Origin: Deltaproteobacteria bacterium
Lineage (GTDB): Bacteria > Desulfobacterota > Binatia > UBA9968 > JAJDTQ01
Assembly (NCBI GenBank): GCA_028818755.1
Contig: JAPPNF010000128.1
Coordinates: 1-64,000 of the forward strand
Length of the DNA: 64,000 nt
Reading direction: 5' to 3'
In this document: positions 53,355 to 61,530 of the stretch, piece after piece
How the letters are laid out: each line of letters begins with the position of its first letter
How positions within the stretch are numbered: position 1 is the first letter of the stretch
The notes under the pieces: model-generated
What the model saw: only the letters and a program-made list of their open reading frames with translations
The model's database searches: none
Told to the model about the DNA's origin: nothing
Made by a program: the position numbers and the translations under genes

Positions 53355-54842
53355 TCACTTCATCAACGGAAACGACCAGGGACTCATTTCGTCCGCGGTC
53401 CGCCCCAGCGCGTCCCAGTCCTGGAGGTGATCCCAGGCCGACTCCGCCGCCTCCTGCGCTTGCGCCCGCAGGGCCTCGATGTCCACTCCGTGGACACGTC
53501 CCTCCTCCACCCGCACCTCACCGTCGACGATGACCGTCCGGACGTCGTCGCCGATGCCGCACTCCACCAGGGCCTTGATGGGATCGCGCACCGGCCCGTA
53601 CCGGAGGGAGCCGCGGCCGGAAAGGTCGACGATCATGATGTCGGCGCGGGCTCCCGGCGCCAGGCGCCCCAGGTCGTCCCGCCCCAGCGCCCGCGCGCCT
53701 CCCAGGGTGGCGGCCTCGAACACCTCGGCGGCGCTGGCCGCGCGCAGGTCGTGGCCGATGACCTTGCCGAAGTAGGACGCGATGCGCATCTGCATCATGA
53801 AGTCCCGCGGATAGGTGTCGCTTCCCAGAGAGATGTTGACGCCGGCCTTGCGGTACTTCTCCCAGGAATCGAGGCAGCGTCCCCGGCGGGCGATGTTGAC
53901 CGGGCAGTGGGAGATGGACACGCCGTGTTTTCCCATGATCTCGATGTCCCGACCGCCCGAGAAGTTGAGCTGCGGGTTCTCGGCAACGAGGTTGCCGTGG
54001 CCGATGGTGACGTCGGGACCCAGCAGCCCTATCGACTCCAGCAGCTCCACGGGAGTCATGCGATACTCGGTCACGAGTTCGTAGAACTCGATGATGTTGT
54101 AGGCCGCGTGGGTCGAGATCGGCACCTTGAGCTCGTCCGCCGCCTTCCGGGCGGCACGCAGCAGGTCCAGCGTGCAGGACTCGGTTTCCCGCGGGATCAG
54201 GATCCCGCGGACACGGTCGCCGCAACTGCCGTTGACTCGCTTGATGAAGTCGACGGCGCCCTCGAACTCCCGCCAACCGGCGGCCTCGTCCAGCGCGCGC
54301 TTGAGGCGGCCGCGATCATCCGCCACCCAGCGGCCGGAATCGAACCCCGGTCCCAGGTAGGCCCGCGCTCCGAGCCGGTCCACTTCCTTGAGCAGCCCTT
54401 CCTGGACCCGGAGCTGGCTGCCGATCTCCATGAACGTGGTGACGCCGTTCCGCAGCAGATCGGCCACGGTGAAGGTGGCGTGCAGGTCGGTGCCTTCGCT
54501 GGCGCCGGCCTGGTCGGGCCGCGTGTAGCGGGGATCGCCGGTCGGACGCTTTCCCTCCCGCGGCACGCTGATCTCCAGGAACGGCTGGCCGAAGTAGTCC
54601 GGCCGGCCGACGTCGGTGATCAGCCGGTGCGACGCCCGGTGGCCGCCGTGGACGTGCATGTCGATGAAACCCGGCGCCACCAGCATCCCGCGAGCGTCGA
54701 TCTCCCGGTCCACCTCGCCGTCGAAGCCGCCGCCCACGTGCAGGATGACCCCGTCCTCGAACACCACCACCCCGTCGCGCACGAGCGCGTGGCTGTCGCC
54801 CTGATAGCCGACGATCCAACCGCCGCGAATCAACGTACGCAT
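53355..54842 (-). CDS. Amidohydrolase-superfamily deaminase/chlorohydrolase-like protein
   Basis: This 495-residue metal-dependent hydrolase of the cytosine-deaminase/AtzA/TrzN branch (COG0402) has an N-terminal beta-sandwich, then metal ligands in PGFIDMHVHGGH, a His in ISTHAAYN, a His in IGHGN and the catalytic Asp in LGSDTYPRD. The C-terminal sandwich contains GARADIMIVDLSGRG. It probably removes an amine or chloride from an N-heterocycle or related compound. It is the last gene of the minus-strand catabolic cluster; a 50-bp gap separates it from the OCD-like gene. Confidence 0.87.
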   Translation of the reverse strand: MRTLIRGGWIVGYQGDSHALVRDGVVVFEDGVILHVGGGFDGEVDREIDARGMLVAPGFIDMHVHGGHRASHRLITDVGRPDYFGQPFLEISVPREGKRPTGDPRYTRPDQAGASEGTDLHATFTVADLLRNGVTTFMEIGSQLRVQEGLLKEVDRLGARAYLGPGFDSGRWVADDRGRLKRALDEAAGWREFEGAVDFIKRVNGSCGDRVRGILIPRETESCTLDLLRAARKAADELKVPISTHAAYNIIEFYELVTEYRMTPVELLESIGLLGPDVTIGHGNLVAENPQLNFSGGRDIEIMGKHGVSISHCPVNIARRGRCLDSWEKYRKAGVNISLGSDTYPRDFMMQMRIASYFGKVIGHDLRAASAAEVFEAATLGGARALGRDDLGRLAPGARADIMIVDLSGRGSLRYGPVRDPIKALVECGIGDDVRTVIVDGEVRVEEGRVHGVDIEALRAQAQEAAESAWDHLQDWDALGRTADEMSPWSFPLMK

Positions 54843-54892
54843 GTCACGCCTCCATCCGAGGAAAGATAGCCCCCATCACCGTGCGTCCTGGG

Positions 54893-55885
54893 CTAACCCT
54901 GTTCTTCCCCGAACGGCAACTCCGTTCCCAGGCCCTGTTCCCGCGCCAGCCGGTAGATCCAGCTCGCCACTCCCACGTCCAGGATGCCCATGCCCGGGGA
55001 CTCGTAAAGGATGATCTCGTCGTCGCTCTGCCGTCCGGCTTTCTTGCCCGAGACCACGTCGCAGAACTCGGCCGCCACGTCATCTCTGCTGAACTTGCCG
55101 CTGGCCAGTAGCGCGGGGAAAGGCTTGCGGGGCGGGCTGTCGCCCAGCACCTGGTCGGTGCCGGAGAGGAACACCCGCGATCCCTCCACCGTGGCCTCGT
55201 CGAACTCGCCGGGGGCAAGAGACATGACCAGCGTCCCCGGCTCCAGCCAGCCGCCTTCGAACACGACGGTGTTGCCGGAAGTGGCCAGCAGCGTGATGTC
55301 GGTGTTCTCGACCGCCTCGCGGCCCGAGTCCACCGTCACCACCTCGATGCCCAACACCGCGGTCATCTCCTCGCGGAAACGCCGCCGGTTCTCCGCGCTG
55401 CGGCTGTAGGCCTTGACGTGCCGGATGTCGCGCACGGCGCAGCACGCCTGCACGAAGCCCTTGGCATAGCGCCCGGTGCCGATCACCCCCAGGGTATGGG
55501 CGTCGGCCCGCGCCAGGTACTTCGCCGCCACGCCGTAGGGCGACGCGGTACGGATGGCATGGAGATGATAGTCGGAAATAATCGCCGACATCTCCATGTC
55601 TTCCCAGTTGAACAGGCAAATGACTTCCGAACGGTTCGTCCCCTGGTACCCCGAGTAGACCCGAACCGCCGCATACCCCAGCTCCGGCACCATCCCCGGC
55701 AGGATGCGGATGTTGTGCCAGAGGTGGCCGGGGTGATCCGGGTGCTCCATGGTGAGGCGCTTGAGATGGAAGGTGCTGCCTTCGGACTGCTGGCGCAGCA
55801 CCTCCTCGATGACCGCGACCGCCTCCGCGTACGCGTCCCGTCCCTCGATGGCCTTGAGGACGTCTTCTTCCGTGAGAAAGAGCAT
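54893..55885 (-). CDS. Ornithine cyclodeaminase / mu-crystallin family dehydrogenase
   Basis: This 330-residue NAD(P)-binding protein has the Rossmann motif GVIGTGRYAKGFVQACCAVR, the preceding helix AIISDYHLHAIRTASPYGVAAKYL with conserved Arg-Thr, and the later segment VEGSRVFLSGTDQVLGD. Family members include ornithine cyclodeaminase, alanine dehydrogenase, ketimine reductase and lysine cyclodeaminase; the substrate is uncertain. It lies 15 bp after the amidohydrolase-2 gene in the same operon. Confidence 0.87.
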   Translation of the reverse strand: MLFLTEEDVLKAIEGRDAYAEAVAVIEEVLRQQSEGSTFHLKRLTMEHPDHPGHLWHNIRILPGMVPELGYAAVRVYSGYQGTNRSEVICLFNWEDMEMSAIISDYHLHAIRTASPYGVAAKYLARADAHTLGVIGTGRYAKGFVQACCAVRDIRHVKAYSRSAENRRRFREEMTAVLGIEVVTVDSGREAVENTDITLLATSGNTVVFEGGWLEPGTLVMSLAPGEFDEATVEGSRVFLSGTDQVLGDSPPRKPFPALLASGKFSRDDVAAEFCDVVSGKKAGRQSDDEIILYESPGMGILDVGVASWIYRLAREQGLGTELPFGEEQG

Positions 55886-55900
55886 GTTGTTTCGATTCTC

Positions 55901-56989
55901 TTAGTCGAGTCCGTACAGGCGCGCGGCGTTGCCGCCCAGCACCGCCTCCTTCTGCTCCCGGGTGAGGTCGTCCCGCTGCAGCAACTCGTCGATCTCGTGC
56001 CGGCACGATGCCGCGTCGAAGACCTCGTGGGGAAAATCGCTGGCGAAGAGGAACGGCTCGGCTCCCGCCTGCTGCACGGCAAAGGCGAGCCCGGCGTCGT
56101 CGCAATCGAAGCCCACGAAGATCCTTCCCTCGCGCACGTGGCGCTTGAAATGCTCGCTGGCCTTCTCCCCCGGCATGGGCCCGGGGACGGGATTGCCGTC
56201 GAGATCGATCTGCAGGTGCCCCTCGTTGTAGGAACGGTCGAGCCGGTCCATGAAGAACGGCACCCAGGTGGCGCCCCCTTCGAGGTAGGCCACCCGCAAC
56301 CCGGGGAAACGCTCGAAGATGCCGTGGCTCAGCATCGCCGCCGCCTGCACCATGATGCCGAAGGGATGGCCGAGAGCGTGCACCGGGTAGTAGACGCTGA
56401 AGCCGTCGAGGCCCAAGTGGTGGTGCGCTCCCCCGTGCACGGTGAGGCAGCAGCCGAGCTTCTCGGCCTCCTCGTAGATGGGCCAGTAGGCCTTGGCCCC
56501 CAGGTGGCCCTTGATGCCTTCGCCGTTGGACGGCAGCATGGCGCCCACCATGCCCAGCTCGCGCACGCAACGTCGCAGCTCCGCCACCGCCTCCTCCTCG
56601 TCCTGTATCGGGATGAGCCCGACACCCTTGAGGCGCGGCGTCTTGCTGGTGAAGCGCTCGTGCAGCCAGTTGTTGTAGGCCCGGCAGGCGGCGATGGCCC
56701 ACTCCACCGAGACGATGCGCCCAACGCCCAGCCCGGCGCTGGGATAGAGCACGCTCCAGGCGATGCCGGTCTCCTCGATGAACTCCAGCCACTCCTCCGC
56801 GCCCGGAGCGGTCTTCATGCTGCCGCCGACGTACTTGGGCACGCGGTTCTTCATCAGGTAGCGGAAGTGAAGGTGGTCGAAGACCGGAAACATCTGGCTG
56901 AACTGGTTCCCCTTGGGCATGTACCTGGCGATCTCATCGCCGAAGAAATAGTCGTTGACGTGGCCGTCCGCGTCGTTGATGGTCGGCAT
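55901..56989 (-). CDS. Amidohydrolase-2 family metal-dependent hydrolase or decarboxylase
   Basis: This 362-residue TIM-barrel protein has the first metal motif in altered form (NDADGHVNDYF), later His-containing strands (LTVHGGAHHHLG; HALGHPFGIM) and the terminal Asp in LFASDFPHEVFD. It is related to the 2806-3834 gene but divergent. ATG 56989 follows GGAG by seven bases and begins just before the first motif; the longer frame is not needed. Beside two UbiD genes, a role in non-oxidative aromatic acid (de)carboxylation or ring hydrolysis is plausible. Confidence 0.87.
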   Translation of the reverse strand: MPTINDADGHVNDYFFGDEIARYMPKGNQFSQMFPVFDHLHFRYLMKNRVPKYVGGSMKTAPGAEEWLEFIEETGIAWSVLYPSAGLGVGRIVSVEWAIAACRAYNNWLHERFTSKTPRLKGVGLIPIQDEEEAVAELRRCVRELGMVGAMLPSNGEGIKGHLGAKAYWPIYEEAEKLGCCLTVHGGAHHHLGLDGFSVYYPVHALGHPFGIMVQAAAMLSHGIFERFPGLRVAYLEGGATWVPFFMDRLDRSYNEGHLQIDLDGNPVPGPMPGEKASEHFKRHVREGRIFVGFDCDDAGLAFAVQQAGAEPFLFASDFPHEVFDAASCRHEIDELLQRDDLTREQKEAVLGGNAARLYGLD

Positions 56990-57017
56990 CAAGCGTCTCC
57001 TTTCGAACCACAGGCTG

Positions 57018-58604
57018 TTATCGCAGCCCCTGGACGCTGTCAATCAGCCGGTAGCGCCCCTCGGCGTCCTGGTCGATCTCGCCGGCCGCGTGAAGCTCGC
57101 CCATGGCGCGCGCCACGGTCTGGAAATCCGCCTCGGTAATCTCGTGCGCGATGCCGCTGAAGTACCGGGGGCCGGCCGCGAGAAGCTCGCGTATCCGCGC
57201 GGCCGCGCCTTCAACGCCGGCTCCGCCGGAAACTTCCACGCCCTCCGAAACAGCCTCGGCGGTTTCCGCCTCGCCGAGGTAGGCGGCGAGGTGCAGCTCA
57301 TCCGCGTACGGGTAGGTGATGCGCTGGTAGCGCGCCTTGGGGACGTCGTCGGGAATCGTGGCATCGATGCCGCACTTGGCGGTGGTGGGGATGCCGTCCG
57401 ACAGCGGCAGGCTCGGGTCCAGGGGCTTGGACCGGGCATCCGAGAGGATGGTGATGTCGCGGTCGGCCTGCACCCGGGTGGCCATGGCCCATTCCACCTC
57501 CATGGCGTCGAAGACGTCGATGTCGTCGTCGACGATCACCACGTGCTTGAGGTCCGCCACCGACAGCGACGCCATGATGGCGTTCTGGGGATCACCCGGC
57601 TGTTTCCGGATCGCGACGATGGCGTGCCAGTGGCAGCAGCCTCCCGGGGTGACGTTGACAGCGGTCACGGTCACTCCGGCCGCGTCCAGGACCCGCTTGA
57701 GCGCCGCCTGGAAGCCGTGCTCCTTGATCCAGATGTTCTCCCAGGGCATGTGCAGCGCGTAGTAGATCGCGTCCTCGCGGCGCGAGACGGCCTTCACGCG
57801 CACGTGAGGGTTGTAGTGCACGTCGCCCATGAGGCGCGTCATCTCGCCGAAGCGGCCTTCCTGACGGGTCCATCCCGTGGGCAGGATCTCCGCCTCGAGC
57901 ACGATCTCCGCGTCCGCCAGGCACGGCGCATCCACGGTCCGGCAGGCGCCGAGGCGCACCGGCCGCCCCATCATGCCGCCGGCGATGCCCAGCTCGTTCA
58001 CGCCCAGCGGGGCCTTGTAGAGCGACGCCATGAGCTCCACGGGATGGGTGCCGATGTTTATGGAGATGGGCAGCGGCGCGTTGGCCGCCAGCGCCTTCTC
58101 CGCCAGCTTGCGCAGGTTGTTCGGCGTGACGATGTCGATGCCGGTGAGGTTCCTTTCCTTCACCTGAAAGCGGTAGGTGCCGGCGTTCAGGCCGTATTCC
58201 GGGTCGCGGGCGAGCGTGACGCCGGCCGTAATGGTGGGACCGCCGTCGAACTCGGAAAAGACCGGCACCGGGAGGCTGAAAAGGTCCACGTCGGCCCCTT
58301 CCCGGAACCAACCCCGCACGCCTTCGTCGTCTACCTCCACCGGATCGACGGGGTGATCGAGGGCGCGGCTGAGCCGTTGGTCCAGCTGCGCGTAGTCGCA
58401 GCTCGCGGACAGCGCGATCCGCGTCCTGTCGTTCAACAGCCCGGAGACGACGGGCAGTTCGTAGCCGCGCACCCGGTGGAACAGCAGCGCGGTGGAGGAC
58501 TGATCCACCAGCGCCGCGATATGCCGCACGTCCACGGGCTTGCGGACATCGACGAGCTGGCCGGCGTTCCGTAGGTCATCCAGGAAGGTCCGGAAGGTCG
58601 CCAT
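57018..58604 (-). CDS. UbiD-family (de)carboxylase with C-terminal extension
   Basis: This 528-residue prenyl-FMN-dependent (de)carboxylase-type protein has visible UbiD segments: LNAGTYRFQVKERN, HVVIVDDDIDVFDAMEVEWAMATR and the catalytic-Glu region QEGRFGEMTRLMGD, where the usual EGPFGE is changed to EGRFGE. About 75 extra C-terminal residues (from about 450) resemble a winged-helix domain, with the pattern RIRELLAAGPRYFSGIA and GEIDQDAEGRYRLID. It starts 4 bp after the other UbiD gene stops, so the two are tightly coupled and may form a hetero-oligomer. Confidence 0.87.
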   Translation of the reverse strand: MATFRTFLDDLRNAGQLVDVRKPVDVRHIAALVDQSSTALLFHRVRGYELPVVSGLLNDRTRIALSASCDYAQLDQRLSRALDHPVDPVEVDDEGVRGWFREGADVDLFSLPVPVFSEFDGGPTITAGVTLARDPEYGLNAGTYRFQVKERNLTGIDIVTPNNLRKLAEKALAANAPLPISINIGTHPVELMASLYKAPLGVNELGIAGGMMGRPVRLGACRTVDAPCLADAEIVLEAEILPTGWTRQEGRFGEMTRLMGDVHYNPHVRVKAVSRREDAIYYALHMPWENIWIKEHGFQAALKRVLDAAGVTVTAVNVTPGGCCHWHAIVAIRKQPGDPQNAIMASLSVADLKHVVIVDDDIDVFDAMEVEWAMATRVQADRDITILSDARSKPLDPSLPLSDGIPTTAKCGIDATIPDDVPKARYQRITYPYADELHLAAYLGEAETAEAVSEGVEVSGGAGVEGAAARIRELLAAGPRYFSGIAHEITEADFQTVARAMGELHAAGEIDQDAEGRYRLIDSVQGLR

Positions 58605-58608
58605 GCGG

Positions 58609-59976
58609 CTATCCGGTCAGCTTGCCCATGAGCCGCCGCGCCCGCTCCACCGCGCCCGGCTCGATGGACAGGGTCGAGGCGAACTCGCCCAGGGGCTTGG
58701 TGGCGTCGATGCCCATCTTCGCGGTGATGGCATCGGTGGCCGACGGATCCAGCAGCGTGCCCATGGCCTCGTCGACGATGAAGACGTCCCGGTTGGCCTG
58801 CATCCGGGTGGCGATGGCCCACAGCACCTGCTCCTCGTCGAAGATGTCGACGTCGTCGTCCACCACCACCACCAGCTTGACGTAGTGGTCGGCTCCCAGC
58901 ACGCTAAAGATGGCCTGCTTGCCCTGCCCCTCGGCGGTCTTTCGCATGGAGACGTAGCAGTGGAAGCTGCCGATGCCCGAGCGCACCGGCACGTGCACCG
59001 CCTTGAGGTTGGGGATGGTCTTACCCAGCACGTTGGTGAACTCCACCTCCCGGGGCATGGACAGGCAGCGGCAGTGCTCCATGCTGTCGCCGCCGTTGAT
59101 GTCCTGGTAGACGGCGCCGTTGCGGTAGTGCAGCGCCGTGGCCTCGAAGACGTTCTCGGTGCTGCGGCTCGAGGCGTAACCGGTGAACTCGCCGAACGGC
59201 CCCTCCTTCTCGCGCACGTCCTTGAGAATCCGTCCCTCGATGACGATCTCCGACCACCGCGGCACGTCGACGTCCACGGTGGTGCAGCGCGCGAGCTCAA
59301 GGGGCTCTTGCAGCAGCCCGCCCTGGAGCGCGAATTTCTCGGTTCCGGCCGGCGGCAGCGTCAGCGCACCCAGAGAGACCAGCGGGTGCACGCCGATGCA
59401 CACCGCCGCTTCCAGGGATTCGCCCTTCTCCTCCGACCGCCGGAAGTACTCGAACATGCGGCGCCGGGAGTGGAGGCTGACTCCCAGCTTGCGCGGCCCC
59501 TTGAGCTGCATCCGGTGGAAGCCCACGGTGCTCATGCCCGACTGCGGGTCCCGCGCCACCACCAGCCCCGCGGTCACGTAGGGGCCGCCGTCCTGCTCGA
59601 AATGGGTCAGGATCGGAAGCCGCCCCAGGTCCACGGAGTCGTCCAGTAGACTGTTCTCCTGAAAGGGGGCGTCCTCCATCACCTTGGGCGGCACCGGCTG
59701 CTGGATCCGTTCCTTGAACTCGTGTACCAGCCGTTCCCCGGACGTGCCGAAAGCCCAGGCCAGCCGCGGACGGTGCGCCAGCACGTTGGCCGCCATGGTG
59801 AAATCGCTCCCGGCAATGTCCCGGAACATCACCGCCGGGCAGGACGGCAACCGTTCGGCCTCCATGACCAGCGCGGTGGCCTCGAATTCCCTGGACACCG
59901 GCTCCTTGACCTCGAGGAACTGCTCAGGGCACTCCTTTTTCAATCGCTTCAAGAAACTCTGCAGGTCCTGTGACAC
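58609..59976 (-). CDS. UbiD-family (de)carboxylase
   Basis: This 455-residue protein has the UbiD family pattern with VGFHRMQLKGPRKLGVSLHS, the catalytic region KEGPFGEFTGYASSRSTEN and VVVDDDVDIFDEEQVLWAIATRMQ. It is the first gene of a run of five on the minus strand. A tandem UbiD pair is known from multi-subunit carboxylases such as phenylphosphate carboxylase, but no gamma or delta subunits are seen here. A ubiX gene for the prenyl-FMN cofactor must lie elsewhere. Confidence 0.9.
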   Translation of the reverse strand: MSQDLQSFLKRLKKECPEQFLEVKEPVSREFEATALVMEAERLPSCPAVMFRDIAGSDFTMAANVLAHRPRLAWAFGTSGERLVHEFKERIQQPVPPKVMEDAPFQENSLLDDSVDLGRLPILTHFEQDGGPYVTAGLVVARDPQSGMSTVGFHRMQLKGPRKLGVSLHSRRRMFEYFRRSEEKGESLEAAVCIGVHPLVSLGALTLPPAGTEKFALQGGLLQEPLELARCTTVDVDVPRWSEIVIEGRILKDVREKEGPFGEFTGYASSRSTENVFEATALHYRNGAVYQDINGGDSMEHCRCLSMPREVEFTNVLGKTIPNLKAVHVPVRSGIGSFHCYVSMRKTAEGQGKQAIFSVLGADHYVKLVVVVDDDVDIFDEEQVLWAIATRMQANRDVFIVDEAMGTLLDPSATDAITAKMGIDATKPLGEFASTLSIEPGAVERARRLMGKLTG

Positions 59977-60010
59977 GAAAATCTCCTTACCTTCCTCATT
60001 CCCGTATCTC

Positions 60011-60110
60011 CGTCATTCCCGCGGAAGCGGGAATCCAGCACGGGTGAAGCGTGTGACCTAACGCGACATCCCTCCACCACCCCTGGATTCCCGCGTTCGC
60101 GGGAATGACG
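60011..60110. repeat. 100-bp palindromic repeat element
   Basis: This element has terminal inverted repeats of 28 bp, CGTCATTCCCGCGGAAGCGG and CCGCGTTCGCGGGAATGACG. Each is itself a small hairpin (TTCCCGC ... GCGGGAA). The middle 44 bp is unique. Sequences of this CATTCCCGCGAAAGCGGGAATCC class are widespread dispersed repeats in proteobacteria. It lies between the threonine-synthase-like gene and the UbiD pair and could separate their transcripts. Confidence 0.85.
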
Positions 60111-60134
60111 TTTCGAAGCGTCAGCGCCATAGAG

Positions 60135-61370
60135 TCACGGTCTACCAATTCTCTCCCGCACCGCATCAACGGAGCAGTCCAAAGGCTCCGGCGCCTCGAC
60201 GGCCCGCAGCGCGGCATCCACGTCCTTGAGGCCGTGGCCCGTGGACAGGACGACGACGCGCTCCGCGGACGAGACGTCGCCGCGCTCCACGAGCTTCACC
60301 AGCGCGGCGACCGCGGCCGCGGCGGCGGGCTCGGCGAACAGTCCGGCGGTCCCGCCCAAAAGCGGCATCGCTTCCAGGATCTCTCCGTCCGACACCGTTA
60401 CCGCGATCCCGCCGGAGGCGCGGAGGTCCTGCACCGCCATGGCCCCGTTGCGCGGCAGCGCCACGCTGATGCTGTCGGCCAGGGTGTCCTCGGTCACGGG
60501 TCTGATGGTGCCGTCGCCGTCGAAGGCCTGCTTGATGGCCTGGGAGCCCTCGGCCTGGGCCGCCACCAGCCGCGGCAGGCGCGGAATCCATCCCAGCCGG
60601 TGAAGATCCGTGAACCCCTTCCAGACGCCGCTCAGGATACAGCCGTCCCCGGTGGCGACGATGACGGTGTCGGGCGGCTCCCAGCCGAGCTGCTCGGTGA
60701 TCTCCAGCGCCACCGTCTTCTTACCCTCCACGGTATAGGGGTTGTAGCCGGTGTTGCGGTTGTACCACCCGAAGCGGTCGGCCGCCTCGACGCAGAGGCT
60801 GAAGGCCTCGGAATAACTGCCGCGGATGGAAAGAACGTCGGCGCCGAAGATCAAGAGTTGCGCCACCTTGGCCCGGGGCGCCGTCTCGGGCACGAAGATG
60901 TGACACGGCAGTCCCAGGGCCGCGGAAAGGCACGCCAGCGACGCCCCCGCGTTGCCGGTGGAGGCGGCGGCGAATTCCCGGCACCCAAACTCCTGTCCCT
61001 TGAGCAGCACCACGGAGCTGGCCCGGTCCTTGAGAGAAGCGGAAGGGTTGGCGGTATCGTCCTTGATCCACAGACGTTCCAGGCCCAAGGCCCTTCTCAG
61101 CCCGGGGACCGGGTAGAGCGGCGTTGCTCCCACCGTCAGCGGAAATTCCACCTGCTCCGCCGCCAGCGGCAGCAACGGGAGGTAGCGCCAGTGATCCCGG
61201 AAAGGCGTCGCGGCCAAGCTCTCCCGGCTCGCCAACGCGTTGATGCAGTCATAGTCGTAGGAGACCCGCAGGGTGCCCAGCTCGCCGCATTCGGGACAAC
61301 TGTAGCGGCTGGGATCTTCCCGGTAGGCGGCGCCGCACAGGACGCAGGTCAGGCTCTCGGGAAGAGGCAT
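60135..61370 (-). CDS. Threonine-synthase-like PLP enzyme
   Basis: This 411-residue fold-type II PLP enzyme has an N-terminal zinc ribbon (CVLCGAAYRED ... CPECGELG), the PLP lysine in NPSASLKDRAS, the phosphate loop ASTGNAGASLACLSAALG and GDGCILSGVWKG. These features fit threonine synthase of the ThrC class with an N-terminal ribbon. Related threonine deaminase or diaminopropionate-type lyases are possible. ATG 61370 is used; the open frame continues upstream without support. It is on the same strand as the UbiD cluster but set apart by a repeat. Confidence 0.85.
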   Translation of the reverse strand: MPLPESLTCVLCGAAYREDPSRYSCPECGELGTLRVSYDYDCINALASRESLAATPFRDHWRYLPLLPLAAEQVEFPLTVGATPLYPVPGLRRALGLERLWIKDDTANPSASLKDRASSVVLLKGQEFGCREFAAASTGNAGASLACLSAALGLPCHIFVPETAPRAKVAQLLIFGADVLSIRGSYSEAFSLCVEAADRFGWYNRNTGYNPYTVEGKKTVALEITEQLGWEPPDTVIVATGDGCILSGVWKGFTDLHRLGWIPRLPRLVAAQAEGSQAIKQAFDGDGTIRPVTEDTLADSISVALPRNGAMAVQDLRASGGIAVTVSDGEILEAMPLLGGTAGLFAEPAAAAAVAALVKLVERGDVSSAERVVVLSTGHGLKDVDAALRAVEAPEPLDCSVDAVRERIGRP

Positions 61371-61530
61371 CTTCGGTATATAGCACACGCGTCGGAGGGC
61401 CGTAAGGAAGTTATCGACTTCCGTGCGTCCACGGCCGTAAACCCCCGCTCTCCTTGACCTCGTATTTTCTTTGGGTAAAAAAGGCTGGTGGCAGGAAATG
61501 CAAACGGTCGGCGCGCGGCGGATTGCTCTA

